Of a stretch of DNA of 13,419 bases, positions 1 through 6,449 are shown in pieces (position 1 is the stretch's first letter; every line of letters begins with the position of its first letter). Origin of the DNA: Terriglobia bacterium. GTDB lineage: Bacteria > Acidobacteriota > Terriglobia > UBA7540. The stretch is from contig JAIQGB010000083.1 in assembly GCA_020072905.1 (NCBI GenBank), positions 1 through 13,419 on the forward strand. Direction: 5' to 3'. Position numbers and translations under genes: made by a program. The notes under the pieces are model-generated. The model did not search any database and was not told the origin of the DNA. It saw only the letters and a list, made by a program, of their open reading frames with translations.

Positions 1-1
1 C

Positions 2-250
2 ATCGCCGGTGCCATCGCCCTGGGTGCGGCGCTCGACTACGTGAGCGCGATCGGTATCGAAGCGATCGCGGCGCACGAGGCGGATCTGCTCGACTATGCG
101 ACTGCGGCCGCGCGCGAGTTGCCGGGCCTGCGCCTCATCGGCACGGCAAGTCAGAAGGCGAGCATCTTGTCCTTTGTCCTGGATGGAGTGCACGCCCACG
201 ACGCCGGCACCATTCTCGATCATCAAGGCGTGGCCGTGCGCGCCGGCCAT
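2..250 (+). pseudogene. sufS: SufS-type cysteine desulfurase, C-terminal fragment cut at a junction
   Basis: About 83 residues of a class V aminotransferase fold read in from the left edge. They begin IAGAIALGAALDYV, continue through LPGLRLIGTA and SILSFVLDGVHAHD, and end GVAVRAGH. This is the small C-terminal domain typical of SufS/CsdA cysteine desulfurases, PLP enzymes that take sulfur from cysteine for Fe-S cluster assembly. In the family, RAGH is followed by H-C-A-x-P and then by the segment with the catalytic cysteine. Here homology stops at base 250 and the frame runs on to 388 through antisense cupredoxin DNA. The fragment therefore lacks the active-site cysteine and the last roughly 70 residues. 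Family assignment is firm. Whether the cut is real or an assembly or library artefact cannot be told from the sequence. Confidence 0.85.
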
Positions 251-459
251 GGGTCATCGGAATTGATCCACGTCACGGTCGTGCCCCGTTTCACCGTCAG
301 CACTCGGGGCCCGAAGCTGAAGTTGTCGATCTTGACCTGGTATTGGTTGCTCGAATTGATCTCTTGGCTGGCAGCCGGCTTGGCGTGACTGAACTTCAAC
401 ACACCGAAGGCCAAAAGTAGAGCGGTTGCGACGGTTAAACGCAGAGTGATTTTTTTCAT
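251..459 (-). pseudogene. Exported cupredoxin, N-terminal fragment (3' end lost at junction)
   Basis: The fragment starts with a signal peptide (MKKITLRLTVATALLLAFG, cleavage near SHA-KPA). The beginning of a plastocyanin-like domain follows: VKIDNFSFGPRVLTVKRG, then TTVTWINSDDP. In the family, 'W-N-x-D-x-P-H' supplies the first copper-ligand His, and a later C-x(n)-H-x(n)-M loop supplies the others. All of these are missing because homology ends at about base 251, where SufS DNA begins on the opposite strand. The ATG at 459 is preferred over the ATG at 465 because AGGAG sits 8-9 bases before it. It lies 129 bases downstream of the metallophosphoesterase on the same strand, so the two were probably co-transcribed. 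A periplasmic electron-transfer or copper-binding role is inferred from the family. Confidence 0.75.
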
Positions 460-588
460 GTTCATTTTCTCCTTTTAGGAATTGGTGATTACTGACGAGT
501 GACAAGTGTGAGAACAGAATCCCGATCACCCGACGCATGTAAAACCCGATTGACAGCTCTATTCGCTCTCACTGGTCAGTTGCTCTTG

Positions 589-1575
589 TTACGCCAGCGA
601 TGAATCCACGATCGCCAGCGAGTGCTTCCCCTGGACGTAGCTCACATTGGTCAAGCCGAGCAGGCTGCGAAGTTGGTCCGCCTCCACTTTCATCGGCCCT
701 GGCGAAGGCCCCTGACCCGGCGCGGGTTGCGGGAATGCAGTTGAGGTGGCGGTGTGAAATTTGATGTTGCCTTCCACCTTCTGCATGGTCTGGTGGATGT
801 GGCCGTTGAGCACGGTGACGGACCCGAAGCGCCTGAGATATGAAAGTGCCTGCGTGCTGTCTTCCGTTCCCCAACCCCACTCGGGATACACGGCCCAGAG
901 AGGGATGTGCGCGAAGACCACGATGGGGGTACTGCTTTTCAATCGCTTCACATCTTTTTCCAGCCACTCGAGTTGCTCCGGGCCGAGCGTGCCGAGTCCA
1001 CCCGCCTTGAGGTTCATCACATTGACCAGGCCGATGAAGTGGACCCCATTCTTCTCGAAACTGTACCAGCCGCCCCCCTGCGATGCCTTGCCGTAGCGGT
1101 CCAGGTAGTCCTTGCCGTTGTCGGTCAAGACGTCGTGCTCGCCCGGGACGAAAAACACATCTTTCGCGCTTGCGCCCTTCAGCATCTGGTCCACCATATC
1201 GAATTCAGCGGCTTTGGAAAGGTGGCTGATGTCCCCCGTGTGGAGTATGAATGCCGGCGGTGTAGGCAAGGAGTTGATTCGGTCAATCGCCACCTGGAAC
1301 GTCGCAGCGACATCGGGATTGGCCGCTTTGTTGAACCCCATGTGGCTATCGCTGATCTGCACGAAGCTCAGCTCGCCTTTCAGCTTCGAGGGGTGCATTT
1401 TGCCTGCGCCCCCGAGGGCATAGGAACTGAGGACACCGCCCTTGATGACGCAGAGCGCGCCGGTGCCCGCCCACGCCATGCACTTCAAAAAGCCGCGGCG
1501 GTCGACGCCGTCGACATTCGGCCCGTTATCGCGAATGTAATTGTCCGTGATACCAGAGGAACCGTTCTTCAACAT
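589..1575 (-). CDS. Tat-exported calcineurin-like metallophosphoesterase
   Basis: This is a 328-residue protein with a twin-arginine signal (D-R-R-G-F-L-K at 25-31 and a hydrophobic stretch at about 32-52), so it should be folded in the cytoplasm and exported. The phosphoesterase motifs follow in order: D-S-H (76-78), H-T-G-D (112-115), G-E-H-D (145-148), F-A-H-I-P (221-225) and G-H-I-H (258-261). These residues bind the two metal ions. The third motif is usually G-N-H-D, and Asn is replaced by Glu here. The ATG at 1575 is chosen because GGAAG lies 7 bases upstream; the open frame extends to 1635 without a better start. The gene sits between a decayed ECF sigma gene and an exported cupredoxin. 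The substrate cannot be inferred from the sequence. Confidence 0.88.
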   Translation of the reverse strand: MLKNGSSGITDNYIRDNGPNVDGVDRRGFLKCMAWAGTGALCVIKGGVLSSYALGGAGKMHPSKLKGELSFVQISDSHMGFNKAANPDVAATFQVAIDRINSLPTPPAFILHTGDISHLSKAAEFDMVDQMLKGASAKDVFFVPGEHDVLTDNGKDYLDRYGKASQGGGWYSFEKNGVHFIGLVNVMNLKAGGLGTLGPEQLEWLEKDVKRLKSSTPIVVFAHIPLWAVYPEWGWGTEDSTQALSYLRRFGSVTVLNGHIHQTMQKVEGNIKFHTATSTAFPQPAPGQGPSPGPMKVEADQLRSLLGLTNVSYVQGKHSLAIVDSSLA

Positions 1576-1727
1576 ATTGCATCTTCCTTTGCGCGTGTCG
1601 CGCTTAACCCCGGCGGTGAATTCAGCCGCCTTCACGGTGCCGTACTGACTTGCCCCTTTGAATACTCCCGGAAAAAGGACTGAATAAGATCCGGGAATAA
1701 AATAGAGGGGAACGTAGTCTTACTTGA

Positions 1728-1814
1728 TTAGCGGTTCATAGTTTCCCGAAAGCGGCCTCGTCTCCCGCCAGCTTGCACCGCCAAGGTAGCTTCGTATTCC
1801 AGATCCGTGAGCAT
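1728..1814 (-). pseudogene. Decayed ECF sigma factor, region 2 remnant
   Basis: An ATG at 1814 has a purine-rich GAGAGAAA just upstream and opens a 28-codon frame starting MLTDLEYEATLAVQA. If the frame is shifted twice, the reading continues as AGDEAAFGKL and then YEPLIK. Joined together, this is the usual opening of an ECF sigma factor ('...AQAGDEAAFGxLYExY'). It implies a small insertion near 'caagctggcggga' and loss of about two bases before 'tatgaaccg'. After that no sigma-like sequence follows. The remnant lies 41 bases after the STAS gene on the same strand, and STAS-ECF pairs are a familiar arrangement. Confidence is moderate because the matching stretch is short. Confidence 0.4.
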
Positions 1815-1855
1815 AGTTTCTCTCTTTTGGTTTCCGATGGATCTAGTCCAACGGA

Positions 1856-2149
1856 TTAATCGAGCCCTCCGATGTCGCCACATGGCGCCACATCTTTGAG
1901 TTGCTCGGCAACAAACGAGGAGGGGTCCAGGAGGGTCACGCAGCGACCCCTTAGTGTCTTTAGGAACTCGATTCCGGTGGCATCGACAAATGGAACGTCC
2001 GCCAGGTCGAGGGTCAACCGCACCCCGTCGCCGAGACCGTGCATATCGCAGGATCTCCGGAGCTCCTCAACCCAGAGGCCCGTCAACCGACCTTCCACCC
2101 GAATTTTTACGGCCTCATTCGACGAATCGACGATCGTTATCCTTAGCAT
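1856..2149 (-). CDS. STAS-domain (anti-anti-sigma-like) protein
   Basis: This is a 97-residue single-domain protein. It starts MLRITIVDSS and contains the sulfate transporter/anti-sigma antagonist core: VEGRLTGLWVEELR, then LTLDLADVPFVDATGIEFLK. The D-A-T-G at the start of helix 2 matches the D-S-S-G of SpoIIAA, so a Thr occupies the phospho-acceptor position. Such proteins relieve or relay partner-switching control, usually of a sigma factor. The ATG at 2149 is preferred to the upstream start at 2197. The upstream start would lie inside a sigma-54 promoter, and the extra residues do not look like STAS sequence. It is the first gene of a leftward cluster with an ECF remnant, a phosphoesterase and a cupredoxin. 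Confidence 0.8.
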   Translation of the reverse strand: MLRITIVDSSNEAVKIRVEGRLTGLWVEELRRSCDMHGLGDGVRLTLDLADVPFVDATGIEFLKTLRGRCVTLLDPSSFVAEQLKDVAPCGDIGGLD

Positions 2150-2185
2150 TTCGTTGCACCCTACTAGGCTCCCGCAGCGGTATGA

Positions 2186-2202
2186 AGCAGTCGGCATGCC
2201 AA
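2186..2202 (-). promoter_or_regulatory. Sigma-54 (-24/-12) promoter of the STAS cluster
   Basis: Read on the - strand the bases are TTGGCATGCCGACTGCT. The consensus is TTGGCACG-N4-TTGCW, so 11 of 13 defined positions match, including the essential GG and GC with exactly 10 bases between them. Transcription would start near 2175, about 26 bases before the STAS ATG at 2149. The next gene upstream, at 2460-4859, encodes a sigma-54 activator on the same strand, which is the normal arrangement for a dedicated regulator and target. Confidence 0.65.
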
Positions 2203-2459
2203 TCAGAGAGCTGGATTGCGCGAAGATCCTGCGGAAGGTCGCGAGGGTCTTACGCGGGCCTATTCGCGTGCCCGAGAGGATGCCAGACGAATCAATGGCC
2301 TTAGTAAGTGAGCCAGTTGCGAGGATTCGTGTCGCCTTCGCGCGCTAAGTTGGCAACCAGGATGGCAAGCTGAGGGGCCATTCCCTTCGGCGGGCGTTCC
2401 GACAGGCGACGCGCCGACCACCACATTTGGTATGCGCAAGCGAAGTGTCCTGGAAGGAA
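2203..2459. other. Intergenic region upstream of the sigma-54 promoter
   Basis: No gene is evident here. The stretch separates the activator stop codon from the sigma-54 promoter at 2186-2202 and is where enhancer sites for the activator would be expected. I see no clear long dyad. A GTCGCC at about 2408 and a GGCGAC at about 2335 (- strand reading) form only a distant 6-base pair. Confidence 0.4.
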
Positions 2460-4859
2460 TCACGACGGGCGGTGGCGAGAGCGCTTGATGCCGAGCTTAG
2501 CCATCCGGTGGCGGAGGGTGTTGGGATGGAGATTCAGGATTTTCGCCGCACCTCCTGGCCCGTCAACCACTCCACCTGCCTGCTGAAGGGCGGCCAGGAT
2601 ATGGCTTCGCTCCACTTCTTCCAACGTAAGGAGTCTTGAAGATGGGACGTCGGCTGACGACGCCTCTGGAGCAATAATCTCAGGGGTCACAAGGCCTCCT
2701 CCGGAGGCAACAACCGGCACAAGATCCTGGTCCAGCCGGAGAGTCGGGCCCGCCGATAAGACGACCGCTCGCTCCATCACGTTCTGGAGTTCACGCACGT
2801 TCCCAGGCCATGGATAGCTCGTCAGCCTGTCCATAGATTCCTGTGGAACGCTTTCGATATTCTTCCCGAACCGCCTGGAGAACCGCGATACGCAGAGCGC
2901 CACAAGCTGGGGAATGTCGGAGCGGCGTTCCCGCAAGGGTGGCAGTTCTAGGGGAAAAACGTTGAGGCGGTAGAAGAGATCGGAGCGGAAGAGGCCAGCC
3001 CCGACTGCCTCCCACAGGTTGCGGTTGGTGGCGGCAACCACGCGCACGTTCACGTGCAGAGGACGGCTGCTGCCCACCGGCTCGAACTCCTGTTCCTGCA
3101 GAACGCGCAGCAGCTTCACCTGCGTCTCCAAGGGCAGTTCTCCGATTTCGTCAAGGAAGATGGTCCCGCCGTCGGCGAGCTCGAAGCGTCCGATCCGCCG
3201 TTCGAGGGCGCCGGTGAAAGCTCCCTTAACGTGGCCGAAGAGCTCGCTCTCGACAAGGCCTGCTGAGATGGCGCTGCAGTTCACTTTCACCAGGGCACGA
3301 TCCTTGCGCGCGCTGCGGTTGTGGATGGCCCGCGCGATCAGCTCCTTCCCGGTTCCCGTCTCTCCGTAGATGAGCACGGTAGAGTCCGTTGGGGCGACCT
3401 GTTCGACCTTGCGGAGCACGGACAGAAGGGCAGGGCTGTTGCCGACGATCTCTTCGAAGTTGTGCTCAGTGCGGATCTCCTCCTGGAGGTAAACGTTCTC
3501 TTTCTCCAGTCGCACCTTCAGCGCCGCGATTTCTTCATAAGTGTTCATGTTCTCGACAGCCAAGGCGACTTGATTCGCTACTTCTTGCAGGAACTCCGCA
3601 TCCGCTTCGGAATACTGGTTCGTCGTCTCACTCGCCACATGGAGAGTGCCGAGACACCTTCCCCTGACAATCAGTGGAACCACGCAGTGGGGTTTGATCC
3701 CATCAGCCAGGAAGCGACGATCGCTTGGGCATTGCTGTTCCTTTTCAAGATTGCGGCGCAGGGCTGGACGCCGATGTTCGAAAACCCACCCCGCGACGCT
3801 TTGCTTCCGGTCGAACTCCAGCCCGTCTCGGAAGTAATCGGAGCGCAGGCCTTCCGTCACGACGCGGAACGTGTCTCTCTCCGGGTTATAGAGGGTAAAG
3901 GCAGCCTTGTTGAAAGGGATCAGGCGGCGCAAGGTCTCGGCAACGGAGTGCAGCAGGGCGTCCTGCGTGAGGTTGGTGATGATGGCATTGTTGATCTCAA
4001 GGAGAATATGCGACCGCTCTTCGCTCTTCCGCAGCGCCTCTTCCGCCTGCTTCCGCTCCGTGATATCGACGAAGGTTATGACGGCACCGAGGGTTCTGCC
4101 CTCCCGGAATATTGGATGGGACCAAAACTCCACCGGAAAGCAGGTGCCGTCCTTTCTCCAATAAACCTCATCGTCTCGATGAACGCCCTGGCCGTTCTGA
4201 AAGCCTATGTAAATGGGGCACTCCTCGATCGGATATGGCCTGCCGTCTGCCCGAGTGTGGTGTTCCAGCGCATGCATGTTTTTCCCGAGCAATTCGGAAG
4301 GATCGTGATATCCAAGCAGGCGCACCGCTGCAGGATTACAGAAAAGGCAGGTACCCTCGGGATCGCAACCGAAGATCGCCTCCGCGGCGGAATCGAGTAT
4401 GAGCCGGACTCGCTCCTCACTATCATGCAGCGCCTCTTCAGCATTTTTTCGCTCCGTGATGTCCTCGGAGAGCGCCATAATGAATTGCGGCACCCTCTCG
4501 GTGCCAGGAACAAGAGAAACGTTGTTGCGGACCCAGATCAGACTGCCATCCTTGCGTCGATATTTCTTCTCGATCTGAAACTGCTTTCGCTTTCCCTCCA
4601 GCAGTTCAGCAGCGAGCGCCCAATTGGCTTCGCGGTAGTCCTCATGAGTAAGGTCAAGAAATGAAAGCGCCCGGAGTTCCTCCTCGCTGTAACCCACCAT
4701 TTTCTGGTAGACGGGATTGGTGGCCAGGAAGCGGCCCTTGAGGTCGGTCAGCGCAACACCGATGGCGGAATTCTCAAAGACGGACCGCCACCGCTCCTCG
4801 CTCTTACGGAGTGCCTCTTGCGTCCGCTTGCGCTCGGTGATGTCTTTAGAATGCGTCAT
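2460..4859 (-). CDS. Sigma-54-dependent transcriptional activator, PAS-PAS-GAF-AAA+-Fis HTH (N-terminus damaged)
   Basis: The protein has about 799 residues from the only early ATG. It opens with the tail of a lost PAS domain (T-H-S-K-D-I-T-E-R-K). Two full PAS domains follow (about 15-141 and 143-274, each ending D-I-T-E-R-K), then a GAF domain (about 278-438) and a short coiled coil (EEIAALKVRLEKENVYLQEE). The AAA+ domain has Walker A G-E-T-G-T-G-K-E (499-506), the sigma-54 contact loop G-A-F-T-G-A (546-551), Walker B F-L-D-E (568-571) and the R-fingers region. A Fis-type HTH (about 744-791) closes the protein. It binds an enhancer and remodels RNA polymerase-sigma-54 with ATP; the PAS/GAF region would sense the signal. 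The open frame runs back to a TAG near 4900 with no ribosome site before the ATG, so the start is uncertain. It probably acts on the promoter at 2186-2202. Confidence 0.88.
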   Translation of the reverse strand: MTHSKDITERKRTQEALRKSEERWRSVFENSAIGVALTDLKGRFLATNPVYQKMVGYSEEELRALSFLDLTHEDYREANWALAAELLEGKRKQFQIEKKYRRKDGSLIWVRNNVSLVPGTERVPQFIMALSEDITERKNAEEALHDSEERVRLILDSAAEAIFGCDPEGTCLFCNPAAVRLLGYHDPSELLGKNMHALEHHTRADGRPYPIEECPIYIGFQNGQGVHRDDEVYWRKDGTCFPVEFWSHPIFREGRTLGAVITFVDITERKQAEEALRKSEERSHILLEINNAIITNLTQDALLHSVAETLRRLIPFNKAAFTLYNPERDTFRVVTEGLRSDYFRDGLEFDRKQSVAGWVFEHRRPALRRNLEKEQQCPSDRRFLADGIKPHCVVPLIVRGRCLGTLHVASETTNQYSEADAEFLQEVANQVALAVENMNTYEEIAALKVRLEKENVYLQEEIRTEHNFEEIVGNSPALLSVLRKVEQVAPTDSTVLIYGETGTGKELIARAIHNRSARKDRALVKVNCSAISAGLVESELFGHVKGAFTGALERRIGRFELADGGTIFLDEIGELPLETQVKLLRVLQEQEFEPVGSSRPLHVNVRVVAATNRNLWEAVGAGLFRSDLFYRLNVFPLELPPLRERRSDIPQLVALCVSRFSRRFGKNIESVPQESMDRLTSYPWPGNVRELQNVMERAVVLSAGPTLRLDQDLVPVVASGGGLVTPEIIAPEASSADVPSSRLLTLEEVERSHILAALQQAGGVVDGPGGAAKILNLHPNTLRHRMAKLGIKRSRHRPS

Positions 4860-5055
4860 AATAAATCGCGGCAACAAGACAGATACTTTGCATTTGACAG
4901 GATGTGAAAATATCTCCTAGCCTAATCACCCACACGCGCGTCAGTGCAATGTCAGGTTCCTGTGCGAGGCCTTGCACGATCTTCGCCAGGACCGAATCCA
5001 GGCCCTGTGATTGCGCCACAGCAAGAATTACCCTCTGGAGAGTTTCGATGTTCAA
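4846..5055 (-). pseudogene. Detached N-terminal GAF start of the sigma-54 activator
   Basis: A TTG-started frame reads MNIETLQRVILAVAQ, then DSVLAKIVQGLAQEPDIA, L-T-R-V-W-V-I, G-D-I-F-T-S-C and L-V-A-A. It closely resembles the opening of GAF domains found at the front of multi-sensor kinases and sigma-54 activators. After about 4880 it runs out of homology and stops at 4846, while the next frame picks up the end of a PAS domain. The simplest reading is that a deletion of about 600 bases (the rest of the GAF and most of one PAS) plus a frame change split the gene. The ATG of the downstream part (4859) overlaps this frame's stop by about 14 bases, so translational coupling is possible. GGGGG lies about 8-12 bases before the TTG. 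Confidence 0.55.
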
Positions 5056-5377
5056 AAATCGGCCCCCAGAAAGCCAGCTGTAATTTGGTTGCCCTGGTCC
5101 CTATTCTAAGCCCTTATGCCCATATAGTGTACGTCATTCGGAGCTGGACGGCATTCCCATATGCCTTTAGGCCCTTGGGTGCAGGGACGAGGCTTCCCAT
5201 CAACACCCGCTGTTCAGACTTGGATAGATCGGTGTTTGCTGCGGTGGCGGCCCAATATCAGGGGAAATGGGGCCCGCCAGCAAGGGCCTTTAGGCTACTG
5301 TTACTGGAGGAGCGCCGCTAAGCATGATTGGGCTTATGGCTGGATGTTTGGGCCTTGAATTCGAGCATCTTTATCGA

Positions 5378-5423
5378 CCCCATTAGTGGCAGTTAACAGG
5401 ACCGATCTGAATCACTAATGGGG
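5378..5423. repeat. Perfect 11-base inverted repeat
   Basis: CCCCATTAGTG at 5378-5388 is matched exactly by CACTAATGGGG at 5413-5423, with 24 bases between. There is no T-run after either arm, so it is not a standard terminator. It could be an operator pair, a remnant of a mobile element end, or a structured RNA. Confidence 0.7.
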
Positions 5424-5539
5424 GGGCTGTTCACGACAGTTACCCAATATTCCGATTCAACGCGGGCAGTTTCCGAAATGCCGAATTCACAGCCAACCAC
5501 CCACCAACGTCAGAGGAGGAACGGCAAGGCGGTGGGGTT

Positions 5540-5567
5540 GTTTCCGAGTCGTCGGCGATCCGGAAAC
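5540..5567. repeat. Stem-loop, 7-base perfect outer stem
   Basis: GTTTCCG (5540-5546) pairs with CGGAAAC (5561-5567). A two-base mismatch zone follows, then an inner TCG/CGA stem and a four-base TCGG loop. It has no U-tract, and its function is unknown. Confidence 0.6.
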
Positions 5568-5764
5568 TATCCGCGCAATTGTTCGCTGCGTCCTCCACCA
5601 GCCTGATTGTCTCCGAGTACGCCATTACCCTCCCGCAACCGAAAAACGGGTGGTTCCATTCTGCAATCTTATTGGTCGGAAGGAGACCATCTCCAACCTT
5701 CACAGCGCGCGCGAGGCGAAAACCTCTTGCCATTCGGCCTCGCTCGGCGTGTGTCCTGAAACAC

Positions 5765-5792
5765 TTAACGGGCGTTGGTGCGGGTGTATACT
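5765..5792 (+). promoter_or_regulatory. Sigma-70-type promoter of the ECF sigma gene
   Basis: The -35 box is TTAACG (5765-5770, 4 of 6 matches). A 16-base spacer follows, then the -10 box TATACT (5787-5792, 5 of 6 matches). Transcription would begin near 5799, leaving a short leader before the ATG at 5817. The match also argues against the upstream GTG at 5775 as the start, since that lies inside the promoter. Confidence 0.5.
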
Positions 5793-5816
5793 ATTGCAGC
5801 GGCGGGATCCGCACTT

Positions 5817-6389
5817 ATGTCAACCTCCTCGCCCGCTGTAGACGAAATTGAGCAGTATCGCACCTCCGTGACGCGCTACATCCGCCACCTCGTTCGGGAT
5901 GCCGGCGAGGCTGAAGACATTGCGCAAGAAACGCTCCTTCGGGCACATCGTCTACGCAGCACATTGCGGGATCCAGCAGCACTGGAAAGCTGGCTTTACC
6001 AGATTGCGACCCATGTCAGCATCGACATTTTACGGCAGCGGGCGCGGGATGTTCAGCGACAGGTTGGAACGCCAATCGAAGAATTACCCATCGCAGACCA
6101 AGCTCGGCCATCGCCGCTCACCATCATCCAGCAAACGGAGATGAGTGAGTGCGTGCAGCGCTACGTTGCCAATCTCTCCGATGCCTACAAGTCGGTGCTG
6201 CTGCTGCACGACTCTGACGGACTGACTTCCGAGGAGATTGCCCACCTGCTCCGAGTTCCCCTGACCACTGTCAAGATGCGCCTGCATCGCGCACGCCGGA
6301 AGCTGCAGGCCGCCCTGAACAACGCCTGCGCATTCGGACGCGATGAACGGGGCGTTTTCATCTGTGAGCCGAAACCGGGTGGCAAGTAA
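5817..6389 (+). CDS. ECF-family RNA polymerase sigma factor
   Basis: This is a 190-residue two-domain sigma factor. Region 2 spans about residues 14-80 (V-T-R-Y-I-R-H-L-V, E-A-E-D-I-A-Q-E-T-L-L-R-A, WLYQIATHVSIDILRQ). It contacts core polymerase and the -10 element. Region 4 spans about residues 115-170 (LSDAYKSVLLLHDSDGLTSE, then VPLTTVKMRLHRARRKLQ). Its helix-turn-helix reads the -35 element. A short cysteine-bearing tail (GVFICEPKPGGK) follows. The ATG at 5817 is chosen over the GTG at 5775 because a -10 box lies between them. No anti-sigma gene follows. The next gene is convergent, 60 bases away. Confidence 0.88.
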   Translation: MSTSSPAVDEIEQYRTSVTRYIRHLVRDAGEAEDIAQETLLRAHRLRSTLRDPAALESWLYQIATHVSIDILRQRARDVQRQVGTPIEELPIADQARPSPLTIIQQTEMSECVQRYVANLSDAYKSVLLLHDSDGLTSEEIAHLLRVPLTTVKMRLHRARRKLQAALNNACAFGRDERGVFICEPKPGGK

Positions 6390-6449
6390 TCGTCGAAATC
6401 GGATTGATGAGCGCTCGACCGCTTGTCCCCGCGCCCGGTTTTGACTGCT

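Larger units (their letters stand above)
5104..5764. other. Intergenic region without a convincing gene
   Basis: Several open frames exist here (for example - strand 5440-5733 and + strand 4944-5321). None shows family motifs, a good ribosome site or natural composition. The stretch does hold a perfect 11-base inverted repeat (5378-5423), a stem-loop (5540-5567), and a GCCTTTAGGC palindrome-like word at 5163-5172 that recurs at 5286-5295. Confidence 0.5.

Noticed and set aside
907..1683. + strand open frame of 258 codons opposite the phosphoesterase
   Set aside because: It is antisense to a gene with all five phosphoesterase motifs and a Tat signal, and has no motif or ribosome site of its own.
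2197..2197. Upstream start for the STAS protein
   Set aside because: It would lie inside the sigma-54 promoter, so it could not be on the transcript, and the added residues do not resemble STAS N-termini.
3321..4664. Long + strand open frame (447 codons)
   Set aside because: It lies fully antisense to the PAS/GAF/AAA+ coding sequence, whose motifs are unmistakable. The + reading has no family motif and arises from the GC-rich codon pattern.
5440..5733. - strand 97-codon frame in the spacer
   Set aside because: No recognisable domain and no good ribosome site; it runs through the 5540-5567 stem-loop. Kept only as part of the spacer description.
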